63,139 bases of DNA from Bacteroidales bacterium (GCA_024401855.1 JAKSKH010000012.1:1-63139), one strand, 5' to 3'. Counted from the first letter of the stretch, positions 8,940 to 17,988 are shown. The notes: generated by a model not told the origin, from the letters alone. Numbers and translations are program-made.

Positions 8940-10120
8940 ATGTCAAGATAATAACTTGTGTTATCGTTAAATACTTCTACTATTTTAATGGCGGTGTCAA
9001 CAAATAACATTGATATCAAGAAAAGAAGAATATCCGGAATTCTAAGGAACAAAGAGGTAAAGATCGCGAAACATATCATGACCATTAATATCTCTGCAAC
9101 CATTACTGAAAAAAATGACAGGAAAATCACTCCTATTCGTCTTAACTTACCGGCTCCTTCGAACTCCCTGTCAGCGAAAAACAGCATAAGCAAAGAAAGT
9201 AAAAAGCATAATGTATATGAGAGAGCAAGGTTGGTGACAGCCCGGCATTTTTTAAAAGGACGGTTGTAGGCGGATCTGATGAAGTTATATCCGTTTGATT
9301 TGCAGTAATCACTGCTTGATATCAGAGTATTGACGGTATATCCGATCAATATTACACCGGGCATATTATAAGAATTCTTGACCCTGCACGGGAGAATACG
9401 TATGTCTTTGTAATCTTTGCAATCTCCTATGAGTACAATTTTGCCTTTTATGTCCGACTCCTCAATTTCATCCAAGTCGGAATATGGAATGAATTCCTTA
9501 TTCCTGAAATTAATGGCACATCCATTTATTTCATTGAGTTCCAATCCGTATATCCGGGTAAATGCTTCAGCTACAGAAAATGCGGTCGTTTTCATTGTAT
9601 TCCGTGGATCATTCTCACTATATTGTTCGAAAAGATCAAAGGAAACTGGTGAAGCATAAATATAATCAGGAGTATCAAGTTTATCCTTGTAGAAGGGATA
9701 CTCCCATTCATCATTGACTTCATCTAGAATACAGGGAGAAACAACTGTGCATTCAACTCCGGACAGGGCGTCAACAATTCTATTGTCAGCATCCTGGTCA
9801 AGTTCGTCATTCCTTGGCATGAATACATCAAGACATATGACGGAAGGCTTGAATGAAGCAATTTTATTGATAACGTTTGAAATATCTGTTCGGGAAGAGT
9901 AGTCTGCAATATCAAATACTACAATGTCATTGCTTTCCTGTACAGATTTCGAGTTTTTGTTGTACAGGTTATAAAAACAACTCAGATAATAGTTGTCGTC
10001 AAAACCTGTAAAGGTCCCGGTTAAACCTATACCAAGGATTTTAAGCATCAGGAATGCCAGGATGCAGGCAATGATTGCAGAAAGAGCAGCTCTGATAATA
10101 TGAGACTTCCCTATTCTCAC
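8936..10120 (-). CDS. CHASE2-domain membrane protein without output domain
   Basis: A 394-residue protein. One membrane helix near residues 10-32 is followed by a large extracytoplasmic CHASE2 sensor region (about 35-285). Diagnostic features are IVVFDIAD, the conserved block ASFKPSVICLDVFM, and GKIVLIGDCKDYKDI followed by MPGVILIGYTVNTLI. Three or four hydrophobic helices close the protein (about 300-380). CHASE2 is normally the sensing half of adenylate cyclases, kinases or CHAT proteases; here nothing catalytic follows the membrane helices. It starts 2 nt after the LPP20-like gene and overlaps the FecR-like gene, so it probably passes an envelope signal to, or from, the other exported proteins of the operon. 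That role is inference. Confidence 0.85.
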   Translation of the reverse strand: MRIGKSHIIRAALSAIIACILAFLMLKILGIGLTGTFTGFDDNYYLSCFYNLYNKNSKSVQESNDIVVFDIADYSSRTDISNVINKIASFKPSVICLDVFMPRNDELDQDADNRIVDALSGVECTVVSPCILDEVNDEWEYPFYKDKLDTPDYIYASPVSFDLFEQYSENDPRNTMKTTAFSVAEAFTRIYGLELNEINGCAINFRNKEFIPYSDLDEIEESDIKGKIVLIGDCKDYKDIRILPCRVKNSYNMPGVILIGYTVNTLISSSDYCKSNGYNFIRSAYNRPFKKCRAVTNLALSYTLCFLLSLLMLFFADREFEGAGKLRRIGVIFLSFFSVMVAEILMVMICFAIFTSLFLRIPDILLFLISMLFVDTAIKIVEVFNDNTSYYLDI

Positions 10121-10122
10121 AA

Positions 10123-10815
10123 TTATTCTTCTGAATTACTGTTTTCGTATTGATTGATAAGAGAATCCATACCGATGACCTCATTAATTTTACTTTTGTC
10201 ATTCTCCGGTACATTATTGCAGATGGCATCTCTCAAGAGGTTAATTGCCTGTTTCATATCGTAAAGTACTGTCGTGCGTATCGTATAGGCATTCTTGTCC
10301 TGTTTGTATATGCTCAATGTCGTTATGACCCGACCGAGTTTTCCGGAAACAAGTACTTTTGCTTTTTCCGTGGCTGCAGACATTGAAGCGGCCTGATCAG
10401 GTGTAATTTCATGGTTTTCCAGAGCAATGTCCGCCAGAGCTGCAACGGAAGAGGAAATAGTGGAAACGATTCTGACCTTAGCTAAATTTTCGGCCTCCAT
10501 CTGTGCAGCGGAATAATTCTGTGATGTGGCTTGAGTGGTTACATAAATATATTTCGGATAGCCGTCATCGTCAAGTTGAAATTCTTTTTCCCAGGTACGC
10601 TCAAGTTGCTTTCCAATAGGAAGGTCCATTGTCTTCCATCCTTCTTTTTCAAGTTTTTTGACTTCTTTGTTAACCATCTTGTCGGGGTTCTTATAGAGTT
10701 CCCTTTTCAATTGACGGGATGTTTTTTTGTCATTTGTTTGAGAATTTGCGGGAAAACAGGTAAATACGGTCAATAACAATGCTGACAGACTGATGATTGC
10801 AAATATTCTTTTCAT
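10123..10815 (-). CDS. Exported LPP20-like protein of the caspase operon
   Basis: A 230-residue protein with a signal peptide (about 1-26, ending ANSQ) and no lipobox cysteine. A charged stretch (KKTSRQLKRELYKNPDKMVNK) is followed by GWKTMDLPIGKQLERTW. The middle part has AQMEAENLAKVRIVSTISSSVAAL and KVLVSGKLGRVITTLSIYK, then a strand pair ending YTIRTTVLYDMKQA. This alternation of an alanine-rich helix and strands resembles the LPP20/FlgT-N type fold found in bacterial surface lipoproteins. I do not recognise a named family with certainty. It lies 19 nt downstream of the caspase gene and 2 nt upstream of the CHASE2 gene. Confidence 0.6.
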   Translation of the reverse strand: MKRIFAIISLSALLLTVFTCFPANSQTNDKKTSRQLKRELYKNPDKMVNKEVKKLEKEGWKTMDLPIGKQLERTWEKEFQLDDDGYPKYIYVTTQATSQNYSAAQMEAENLAKVRIVSTISSSVAALADIALENHEITPDQAASMSAATEKAKVLVSGKLGRVITTLSIYKQDKNAYTIRTTVLYDMKQAINLLRDAICNNVPENDKSKINEVIGMDSLINQYENSNSEE

Positions 10816-10834
10816 GTTGATGATTAGTTGTGAA

Positions 10835-13354
10835 TTATTTATTTAACATTATATTTTTCCAATTTTCCTCCATTGAGAATGAAGGGGTCATTACAGGTGT
10901 CTGAGGCTTGTGGTTTACTACAATCGCTTCCCTTTTTACGTTTTCGGTAACATATTCGTTGAGTTCACCGAGTGTGGCGTTTCCTGCACTTTCCTGCAGC
11001 TTTTTCAACAGGTAATATGTGAACAGACCATGTCCTTTGGATTCCAGAGGGTATGCGGTTTCATTACCGGATGCTGCAGAAAATGCTATCATGTTACCCT
11101 GAGGCTGGTTCGCTTTTGCAACAACTGCAACACCTCTGGAAGAATTTGACATCATTTCACCATCCTTGTTGGCCCCGCTGAAACAGGCATCTAACATTAC
11201 GAATACATACTTCGCATTCAAATCTCCAAGTTCACGATATAGGCGGCTTAATGGATAACATACCTCCGTACTTAAGCCGTCAGAATCCACTGGAAGCAGA
11301 AAAGCATCTTTTGTGTTCTCATTCGGAACTCCGTGTCCTGAATAATAGAACAGGACTTTGATGTCGCCTCTATATGCTTCAGCAATTTGCCTGATTTCCC
11401 TCAGTGCTCCAAGCATCATTCCATAGGTGGCATTCTCATATAGACGGATATTGCTTTCAGGCAATCCAAGAGTCTTCTGGCAGTATTTGGCTAAAATGCG
11501 TCCGTCATTCAATGCCATAGGGACATGAGGTGCCATATTGTATTCTTCATTTGCAATAATAACGGCGAATGTCTTGTTGTTGATTTCTGTACACATCGGT
11601 ATGTTTGAATCAACGTCGGAAGTCGAAACATTAACTGTCGTTTTGTTGACTTTTCTGACAGAAGATTGCTCGGATGATGCCAACTGGGAATAATTGATAT
11701 CTGAGAATTCCATATCAACCTGTGCAGTGGTATAGTTCAAAGCATTTGCATTATCATACTTATAGGTTAATCCTGCAGGTGTGCGGAATACTATACTTTT
11801 CAGGGCAAGCTTCTCTCCATCTACACAATATTGGACATCAGACAGTTTGACTCCACCCCAACTCATCTCAAATGTCCTCGCTTCGTTGTTTGCTCTGGGG
11901 ACCGGGATTACAACTTCTCCAAATTTGGATTCGGCAAGAAAAACTTCATTCTCGGCATCATAAGGCTTTAGATGAAAGTCAGATATCCTGACTTCCTGCG
12001 AAAATCTTTTTACATAACTGTCTATCGCTTCCTGGCGAAGTTGGTTGATCATCTTCTCCCGTGTTTCCGGGTTTACGCGATGCTGATATTCATTAATTGT
12101 TTCGTATGGATCTTTAGTCTGCCATTTTTCAAGAGTTGGAGCAATGTATCTTTTTGCATATTCCGGAAATGTCGGGACTTCATCGGCGAGCTGCATATCC
12201 ATTGCAGGTGCATTTTTCTTTTTCTCTTCAAGAGAAATCACTTCAGGAACTACAGATTGCGACAATTTTCCTGCTCCCAACGAAACAAGTTTTTCATTTA
12301 TACTTGCAAATCCTGCTTTATCGTCAGTGTAATTATAAGCTATTGCCAATGCTTCCCAGAACTGTATGGAATAAGAATCCACTTCTAAAACATTCTTCAA
12401 GAAAGGAATTGCGGTTTTGAAGTATTTCTTGGCTTCTTCGTGAAGGTTAAAGGCATTGGATGAACTTTCAGGAAAAAGACTGTTATTATAGTTCAGAACA
12501 GCAGTATTGTAGTAATCAACAGCCAAATGTCGATACACATTCAAATTGTTAGGTTGTTGAACTTTCAATTGCTCATAGAATTCGGCGGCTTTTTGATAAT
12601 TCCCGGAATTTTCATAAGATTTTCCCTGGATTCCCAACAAAGTCTTGTCATTAGGTCTGATAGCTAATGCCTTTGACAGATATGCATTCAGTTTGTCATT
12701 ATCTCCGGAGTCTATGCAATTGTTGATTGCTCTCGCCAATAGTTCAAAATCTTCAGGATATTCGGCAATAGCCATATCCAGAACCCTTTGTGACAGAGAG
12801 AAGTCATTAATGTTATCACATGCCTGGGACATGTAAAAATAAACTACCTTCCTGTGATTCATATCACCGGTTGAGAGATATTCCTTGAAATATTTGATTG
12901 ACTCTTTATATTGTCTGGAATTGAATGATTTGGATGCGGTATAATATACGATCATTGAATAATGCTCATCCTTTTGAAGATTCATCTTTGAAAATGACTC
13001 ATTCATCCCTATATCTACATATGCTTTGGCATAATACAATGACTTTTCAGCATTATCCTTCTGATAGAAAACGGCTGCGTTATAAAGATAGGGCCAAATC
13101 CGTTTCAAATTATTCTTAATATCAATTTCCTCCTGTGAATTTGGTGTGGCTTGAGACAGAAGTGTGCAGTTCGCCTCGTAGCATTCGCGTAAAACATCAT
13201 ATAATTGATCGCCCGAGGTCCCGCTTGAACTATATACAGCGAATTTTTCAAATGTGCTGTAGGCAAGTTCCTTTGTCGTCTGAGACCACGATGAAAAGCA
13301 TAATGAGACGAAAAATATGAGCGAAATAGATTTTTTCATTGAAATGTTATTCAT
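10835..13354 (-). CDS. Exported TPR-caspase (peptidase C14) protein
   Basis: An 839-residue protein and the likely effector of the operon. A signal peptide ends near SSWSQ (residue 25); translation may also start at the second Met (residue 6). Residues 70-365 are helical repeats of the TPR type (for example YQKAAEFYEQLKVQQPNN). Residues about 405-550 form a beta-rich module, with Trp411 and EYxxRVNxETR at 422-432, shared with the WD40 protein of this operon. The caspase domain starts near 595 (KTFAVIIANEEY). The catalytic dyad is complete: His674 in YYSGHG and Cys724 in LDACFSG, with FSAASGNETAY in the position of the substrate-binding segment. C14 enzymes cleave proteins after specific residues. 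Here the protease would act in the periplasm or at the cell surface. Confidence 0.9.
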   Translation of the reverse strand: MNNISMKKSISLIFFVSLCFSSWSQTTKELAYSTFEKFAVYSSSGTSGDQLYDVLRECYEANCTLLSQATPNSQEEIDIKNNLKRIWPYLYNAAVFYQKDNAEKSLYYAKAYVDIGMNESFSKMNLQKDEHYSMIVYYTASKSFNSRQYKESIKYFKEYLSTGDMNHRKVVYFYMSQACDNINDFSLSQRVLDMAIAEYPEDFELLARAINNCIDSGDNDKLNAYLSKALAIRPNDKTLLGIQGKSYENSGNYQKAAEFYEQLKVQQPNNLNVYRHLAVDYYNTAVLNYNNSLFPESSSNAFNLHEEAKKYFKTAIPFLKNVLEVDSYSIQFWEALAIAYNYTDDKAGFASINEKLVSLGAGKLSQSVVPEVISLEEKKKNAPAMDMQLADEVPTFPEYAKRYIAPTLEKWQTKDPYETINEYQHRVNPETREKMINQLRQEAIDSYVKRFSQEVRISDFHLKPYDAENEVFLAESKFGEVVIPVPRANNEARTFEMSWGGVKLSDVQYCVDGEKLALKSIVFRTPAGLTYKYDNANALNYTTAQVDMEFSDINYSQLASSEQSSVRKVNKTTVNVSTSDVDSNIPMCTEINNKTFAVIIANEEYNMAPHVPMALNDGRILAKYCQKTLGLPESNIRLYENATYGMMLGALREIRQIAEAYRGDIKVLFYYSGHGVPNENTKDAFLLPVDSDGLSTEVCYPLSRLYRELGDLNAKYVFVMLDACFSGANKDGEMMSNSSRGVAVVAKANQPQGNMIAFSAASGNETAYPLESKGHGLFTYYLLKKLQESAGNATLGELNEYVTENVKREAIVVNHKPQTPVMTPSFSMEENWKNIMLNK

Positions 13355-14253
13355 TCTGCAGATTTACATATTGAAAAATCCAAAATTTTAACGGACATGC
13401 GATCATCCCTTTTCCTGTTCTTTATCAACCATGACTGAAATTCCTTGTCTGATATAAAATTGGTTGGAAGTTCCCAACTTTTTAAATCGGGGTAAGTTTC
13501 ATCCGCAGGTAAAATGAAAGAATCTGTAGAGAATATCATATATAGACGATCATATTCAATGTCTTTGTCGGTATAAAGACTTAAATTATTTTGTGATGGA
13601 TCATCTGGTGAAAAGAATACATAACGTTTGTTTGCCTGTACAGGAATAAGGTTTCCTTTGCTGGAATTGGTCGGAAGCAAACGCCGGACCGTTGCAGCAT
13701 CTTCAATTACATATACGGCTAAATAACCTTGTAATGGAGTCCTGAACTTGATTGACATATTGTCATTGGATGTAAAGAACGAAGATTCACAACTGTCATC
13801 TGATCCGTTTCTTAAAAGTGCACAGTCGAAATTGACAGTATTTCTTACAATTTCCCGGATCTTTCCTTTTATTGTTACTATTGCAACAAATTGGTCACCG
13901 TTGCGTATGTCCCATTTTACTACAGGCTCCCCTATTGTTTCAAGCCATTCACCCTGGACTTCGCTTTCTCCGATTTCATATGTGTTGGATACAGATTCAC
14001 CATTGATACTGGATATGGTAGTGTTTGTTACAGAACTGACCAGCGTTCCATATTCATCGGCCAGAAGTTTTATTTTGGCTTTTTCCACAGCTGCCGAACG
14101 CGCCTGCTCACGTGACATATAATCCGGATAAACATACTCATATGTTATTTCCCTTATACGTATATCCTGGGCGCAAACGGTCAATTGAACTGCAAGAGAC
14201 AGCACAATGACGGAACAGAGCGGGCAAAGTATTTTTTTTACTTTAAAAAGCAT
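13351..14253 (-). CDS. Exported protein with DUF4384-like C-terminal domain
   Basis: A 300-residue protein with a signal peptide (about 1-28, ending VCAQ). The N-terminal half contains MSREQARSAAVEKAKIKLLADEYG, an LPP20/FlgT-N-like helix, and strands ending QFVAIVTIKGKIREI. The C-terminal half (about 170-290) has MSIKFRTPLQGYLAVYVIED, RRLLPTNSSKGNLIPV and RYVFFSPDD, the signature layout of DUF4384. DUF4384 domains are often fused to or encoded beside caspase-like peptidases in bacteria, consistent with its position. It overlaps the WD40 gene by 11 nt upstream and the caspase gene by 4 nt downstream, so the three are translated as a coupled set. The molecular function is unknown; a ligand-binding or adaptor role is plausible. 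Confidence 0.75.
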   Translation of the reverse strand: MLFKVKKILCPLCSVIVLSLAVQLTVCAQDIRIREITYEYVYPDYMSREQARSAAVEKAKIKLLADEYGTLVSSVTNTTISSINGESVSNTYEIGESEVQGEWLETIGEPVVKWDIRNGDQFVAIVTIKGKIREIVRNTVNFDCALLRNGSDDSCESSFFTSNDNMSIKFRTPLQGYLAVYVIEDAATVRRLLPTNSSKGNLIPVQANKRYVFFSPDDPSQNNLSLYTDKDIEYDRLYMIFSTDSFILPADETYPDLKSWELPTNFISDKEFQSWLIKNRKRDDRMSVKILDFSICKSAE

Positions 14254-16312
14254 CTACAAAAATGAATTCTACTGATATTCTCCTATATTCGGCCCCTTTG
14301 TTTTCAGAAACTTCAACTACATAATTGTAATCTGTTTTCATACGTGAAAGTTCGTTGATATTGTCTTCAATATATTTTTTCAGACCAACTGCACGCACAA
14401 AAGCCAATTGTTTGTTGGTGGATATCCCTTCATCCTTGGTAATGGTGACATCAGAAAGCGAGCCATTGCTAATTATAGGCTGGTTTACATAACGGCCGAA
14501 ACTTTCATCATATCTTATTGGACGTACGATAGGTGTGTTGTCTGCCGTTCCTGTGATTTTTATATTAACTTTCTTGCCATCCTTGATGTACTGGGCGAAA
14601 TCAGCAGCAAATGCCTTGCAGATTATATCGAGCATTGATTTTGCCGCGCCTGATTCTTCAGGACGATATTTTCCGGGACCGAAATCCTCTCGTTCCGAAA
14701 AGGCTGCATCCACATTATAGCTAACACCAACCCTGTAGTTTAATATCTTATTTCCCTCTGAGTCATAATCCGTATCGACATGAGTGAGTACACTTATATT
14801 CGTGTGATTTGATATTGTGTTTGTTTCAGTCGCTGTAGAAACGATTTCCTGTTTGATCGCCTCCAGTTTCTGCTCCTCCATATTAGTCATTTGAATAAGC
14901 TCAAGAGGTACAAAATCTTCCTTCAAATTAAGGAAGTCAAGAGTTTTACGCTCTCTGTTATCAAAGAGGAAGGTCTTTCCATTGACTTTGTTATACACTT
15001 CAACGTAAATCAACTCGAATGTATCTTCATCTGTAACGGTATATTTTGCATTACTGAATCTCAAATTCTCGATATCGGAGAAATCCACTACTTCGTTTTC
15101 CGGGATTGTAAGGAATACGGAGGGCATGCTGTCAAAATCAATGGTAAGGACAGAAGTTTCCATATTATATCCTCCGAGAGTTGCTGTAGAATTCTCGAGC
15201 AGATTCTCAGCCATTCTGGTAGATGCTTCCTCTTCATAAAAAGACATCTGTTTCAGTCTGGTTTCATCATTTACGCGTTTATTGTATTCTTCAATGCTTT
15301 CTCCGTCCATTTGTTTCATCCATTCATCCATTCTTTCGTCAATCTCGCCTGACACAAGTTTTCCGTAATAAGGAGAAAGCGAATCCAAATTAACATACGC
15401 AATCTTATATTTGGAATAAATTGCCAGATAATCGTCCCCCATTGAACTTCTGATAAATTTCAAGCTGATTATCCCATCTGTCTTGATGTCAAGTCCCAGA
15501 CATTCAGGAGTGAACAGACGGTTTTGAATTACAATATGATTCGGAGAGGTGACAACTGCAATATATTTCCCATCACGGTTTATGTCACATGCAGTTGCTT
15601 CTCCCATTCCTGAAAATTCCTTCATCAATTTAAAAGAATGTGCATCATATAATGTAAGTTTACCGTCCGAAGTTGTAACAGCGAAGAAGGAGCCATCCTT
15701 TGCAAATGATAAAGAATTGACACAGACAGGTCCGGATATTTCTTTTTTGATTTTCCAGGATTCAATATCTCTGATTTGGATCAGTCCGTTTTTGATTAAA
15801 GCCAGATAATAACCGTTGTCACTTATAATAATATCTTCGGCCGCGAAAGAAGCTTCCTGCGTTCTGGTTAAGGTATAGTCACTTGTACTATAGAAGACAA
15901 CCTTACCATCTGACAAGCATGCTGATATGTATTTTGCATCAGGGGCATAGCATATTGCTGTAACAGGAGTTTCAAGCTTGATTTTATCGAGGATATTCTC
16001 AAATTTCAAACGGTCATATATGTATATCTTAGGATTTTTCTCTTCGTAGCTCAACGCGCATGAAAAACCTGCCGGATTTACCTTGAAAGAGTTGACATTC
16101 CTTGTGTTGGATTTGCCGTTTATGATGTTGTCTTTGTAATCGAATATGAAACTGCCGCCTTTAAAGTATGATGCAACTTGATAAAAATCACACGTTTCAG
16201 AAGGAATAGAATGTTCATAGGATTTGTACACCTTAAGAGAGTCTGCCGCATAAAGGATATCCGGAAGAATACAGGACAAAAATATTGCCGTCGAAATGTG
16301 AAACTTTTTCAT
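14243..16312 (-). CDS. Exported WD40-like / OmpA-C-like protein with module shared with the caspase
   Basis: A 689-residue protein with a signal peptide (about 1-22). Residues 30-320 hold repeated beta-propeller blades of the WD40 type (ITAICYAPDAKYISACLSDGKVVFYS and LSFAKDGSFFAVTTSDGKLTLYD are two of them). Residues 326-460 repeat the module of the caspase protein, with Trp331 and EYNKRVNDETR at 342-352. After a coiled linker, residues 520-689 look OmpA-C-like: YNVDAAFSEREDFGPGKY, then VNIKITGTADNTP, then TNKQLAFVRAVGLKKYI. In OmpA-C this part binds peptidoglycan, which would anchor the protein to the cell wall. It starts 4 nt after the transglutaminase-like gene. It is probably a scaffold, and its pairing with the caspase is inferred. 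Confidence 0.75.
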   Translation of the reverse strand: MKKFHISTAIFLSCILPDILYAADSLKVYKSYEHSIPSETCDFYQVASYFKGGSFIFDYKDNIINGKSNTRNVNSFKVNPAGFSCALSYEEKNPKIYIYDRLKFENILDKIKLETPVTAICYAPDAKYISACLSDGKVVFYSTSDYTLTRTQEASFAAEDIIISDNGYYLALIKNGLIQIRDIESWKIKKEISGPVCVNSLSFAKDGSFFAVTTSDGKLTLYDAHSFKLMKEFSGMGEATACDINRDGKYIAVVTSPNHIVIQNRLFTPECLGLDIKTDGIISLKFIRSSMGDDYLAIYSKYKIAYVNLDSLSPYYGKLVSGEIDERMDEWMKQMDGESIEEYNKRVNDETRLKQMSFYEEEASTRMAENLLENSTATLGGYNMETSVLTIDFDSMPSVFLTIPENEVVDFSDIENLRFSNAKYTVTDEDTFELIYVEVYNKVNGKTFLFDNRERKTLDFLNLKEDFVPLELIQMTNMEEQKLEAIKQEIVSTATETNTISNHTNISVLTHVDTDYDSEGNKILNYRVGVSYNVDAAFSEREDFGPGKYRPEESGAAKSMLDIICKAFAADFAQYIKDGKKVNIKITGTADNTPIVRPIRYDESFGRYVNQPIISNGSLSDVTITKDEGISTNKQLAFVRAVGLKKYIEDNINELSRMKTDYNYVVEVSENKGAEYRRISVEFIFVDAF

Positions 16313-16316
16313 AAAT

Positions 16317-17777
16317 TTATAATACTATGATATTTACTGAACTGTTATCCATTCCCGTCATTGTGTTTCCAACAGGTGCGCCGATAAATGTGGGGTCACA
16401 TATTGTGAAATCCCCTTCTTCAAGTTGAATGTAATCTCCTTCAGGACCGTTTGAGAATTTCACGGCTGTTGCCAGATGGTTGGGATAATAAATTAAGGCA
16501 ACATCCAAACCGAGAAGATCCCGAACAAGATGAGAGTAAAGGATTGATCTGTCTTCACAATCGCAATAAGGGTAATAAAGAGTTTCTTCGGCAAAGAAAA
16601 CACGGTCCCCTCCCCATACCTTGTCATCATATTCATACTCAAAGGAAGTCTGTACAAAATCCAGAAGTATATCAGCTCCTTCTATTTCAGTTTTACCGTC
16701 AATCTTCTTGATTAAAGAAGGGTATAGAATGTTTTTAGCAGATTCGCTCAAGGGGGTATTTGCATATATGGCCCACCTGGTCATGAAATCATCTCCAATC
16801 TGTCCTGAAGGATATGTATCAAAAAATCGTATCTGTTCTTCATTGATGTCACACTCGGATGTAACCGAATATCTTTCTGATTTGAAATTTCTCTTTTTGT
16901 GCCCGGCATCTCCAAACATTTGCTCCTGTTCTATCTTCAGGGAGAGTCCTTCTTCTTCCGGATACGGAATGTCTGCTATAAAGAGCTTGTTTTCATCGCT
17001 GTCAAAGACATAATAATTACTACCATTTATCTTGAAGAAAGGTCTGTTGTATACAATACAGTCTGTTCCGTATAGGAAAAACAGTCTGTCTCCATCAAGA
17101 CCAAGCCTCATCTTGTATCCTGACTGAGAAAAGATATATGCAATCATGAATGTTGCAGAATCGCTGTTGCCCAGATATGAGTTTACAAAAGACTTCAAAA
17201 GTTGGAGATAAGCCCAGTCACACAGTTTCTTCTGTGTCCTGATTTCAAGACAGTCTGAAATCATGCTGTCGTACGAATGGGAAGATAATTTTTTCCATCC
17301 CCGCGACAAATCCCCCAAATTCAATGACTCGAGTTTGAATTTTCTTCTTGACTGAGGAACACGTACCGTAAGATTCATTCCGAAGCATGAAAAGTTTATA
17401 TTTTCCAGTGTCGTTTCTTTTGATTTCTTTATCGGTTCGACCGGCTTTGGCTGAGGTTTTGGTGCCGGGGCCTGAATAACTTTATCAAAATGTATCGGCA
17501 CAGGCTTTATGTCCTTATCCTTAATTTCCAGATTGTTCTCGTATCTTACCGGAGGCAACGGCTTCTGTTCCGGTTTTTCAATGGGAGCCATCGCTGTGAA
17601 TTCCTTCCAGTTGGTAAGAAGAAAATCAGCATACTGTTTATTGATCTGATCTCTAAAAGAATCAAACTCATTTGAAGCCTCTTTGAAAAAATCATCAAAT
17701 TCTTTCTGAAAATTATTTTGGCCCCATACTTGAAATTCTATAATTGCGAAAAGAATGAGGAATAATATTTTTTTCAT
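16317..17777 (-). CDS. Exported transglutaminase-like cysteine protein, first gene of the caspase operon
   Basis: A 486-residue protein with a signal peptide (about 1-19, ending VWGQ). An acidic/aromatic helix (FQKEFDDFFKEASNEFDSF) is followed by a Pro/Lys-rich linker (residues 70-125) with several PKP-type repeats, suggesting an extended envelope-spanning segment. The C-terminal third contains a transglutaminase-type triad: Cys407 in CDCEDRS, His434 in YYPNHLATAVKF and Asp461 in FTICDPTFIGAPVG. Such folds act as peptidases, amide-bond ligases or deamidases; which applies here is not visible. As the first gene it follows a 211-nt promoter region with two palindromes. The triad was found by eye and its spacing is typical of the superfamily. 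Confidence 0.75.
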   Translation of the reverse strand: MKKILFLILFAIIEFQVWGQNNFQKEFDDFFKEASNEFDSFRDQINKQYADFLLTNWKEFTAMAPIEKPEQKPLPPVRYENNLEIKDKDIKPVPIHFDKVIQAPAPKPQPKPVEPIKKSKETTLENINFSCFGMNLTVRVPQSRRKFKLESLNLGDLSRGWKKLSSHSYDSMISDCLEIRTQKKLCDWAYLQLLKSFVNSYLGNSDSATFMIAYIFSQSGYKMRLGLDGDRLFFLYGTDCIVYNRPFFKINGSNYYVFDSDENKLFIADIPYPEEEGLSLKIEQEQMFGDAGHKKRNFKSERYSVTSECDINEEQIRFFDTYPSGQIGDDFMTRWAIYANTPLSESAKNILYPSLIKKIDGKTEIEGADILLDFVQTSFEYEYDDKVWGGDRVFFAEETLYYPYCDCEDRSILYSHLVRDLLGLDVALIYYPNHLATAVKFSNGPEGDYIQLEEGDFTICDPTFIGAPVGNTMTGMDNSSVNIIVL

Positions 17778-17988
17778 ATTCGTTTAATAATTACAATACA
17801 AAACCGTACCCTGCCAATCAGCAAGGTACACTTCAAATGCAAATTGATTCAATCGGAATTGAATCAGTAATTTGTTTCATATGATGGAATAGCTCTTAAC
17901 TTTCCAAAGTTAAATATTATTTTTAATATCCAATATAATAACGCCTTATCTTTAACAAATAATTGATTTAATGGAGTATATTCCAATA
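17778..17988 (-). promoter_or_regulatory. Upstream region of the caspase operon: promoter within a palindrome, plus a second inverted repeat
   Basis: On the minus strand TAACTTTG (17905-17912) matches the Bacteroides -7 element, and TTG lies 18 nt upstream (17931-17933). The -7 element sits inside a perfect 8-bp inverted repeat TTAACTTT-CC-AAAGTTAA (17896-17913). A second inverted repeat of 9 bp, TGATTCAAT/ATTGAATCA with a CGGA loop, lies at 17845-17866 in the leader. The predicted leader is about 120 nt long. Confidence 0.5.
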
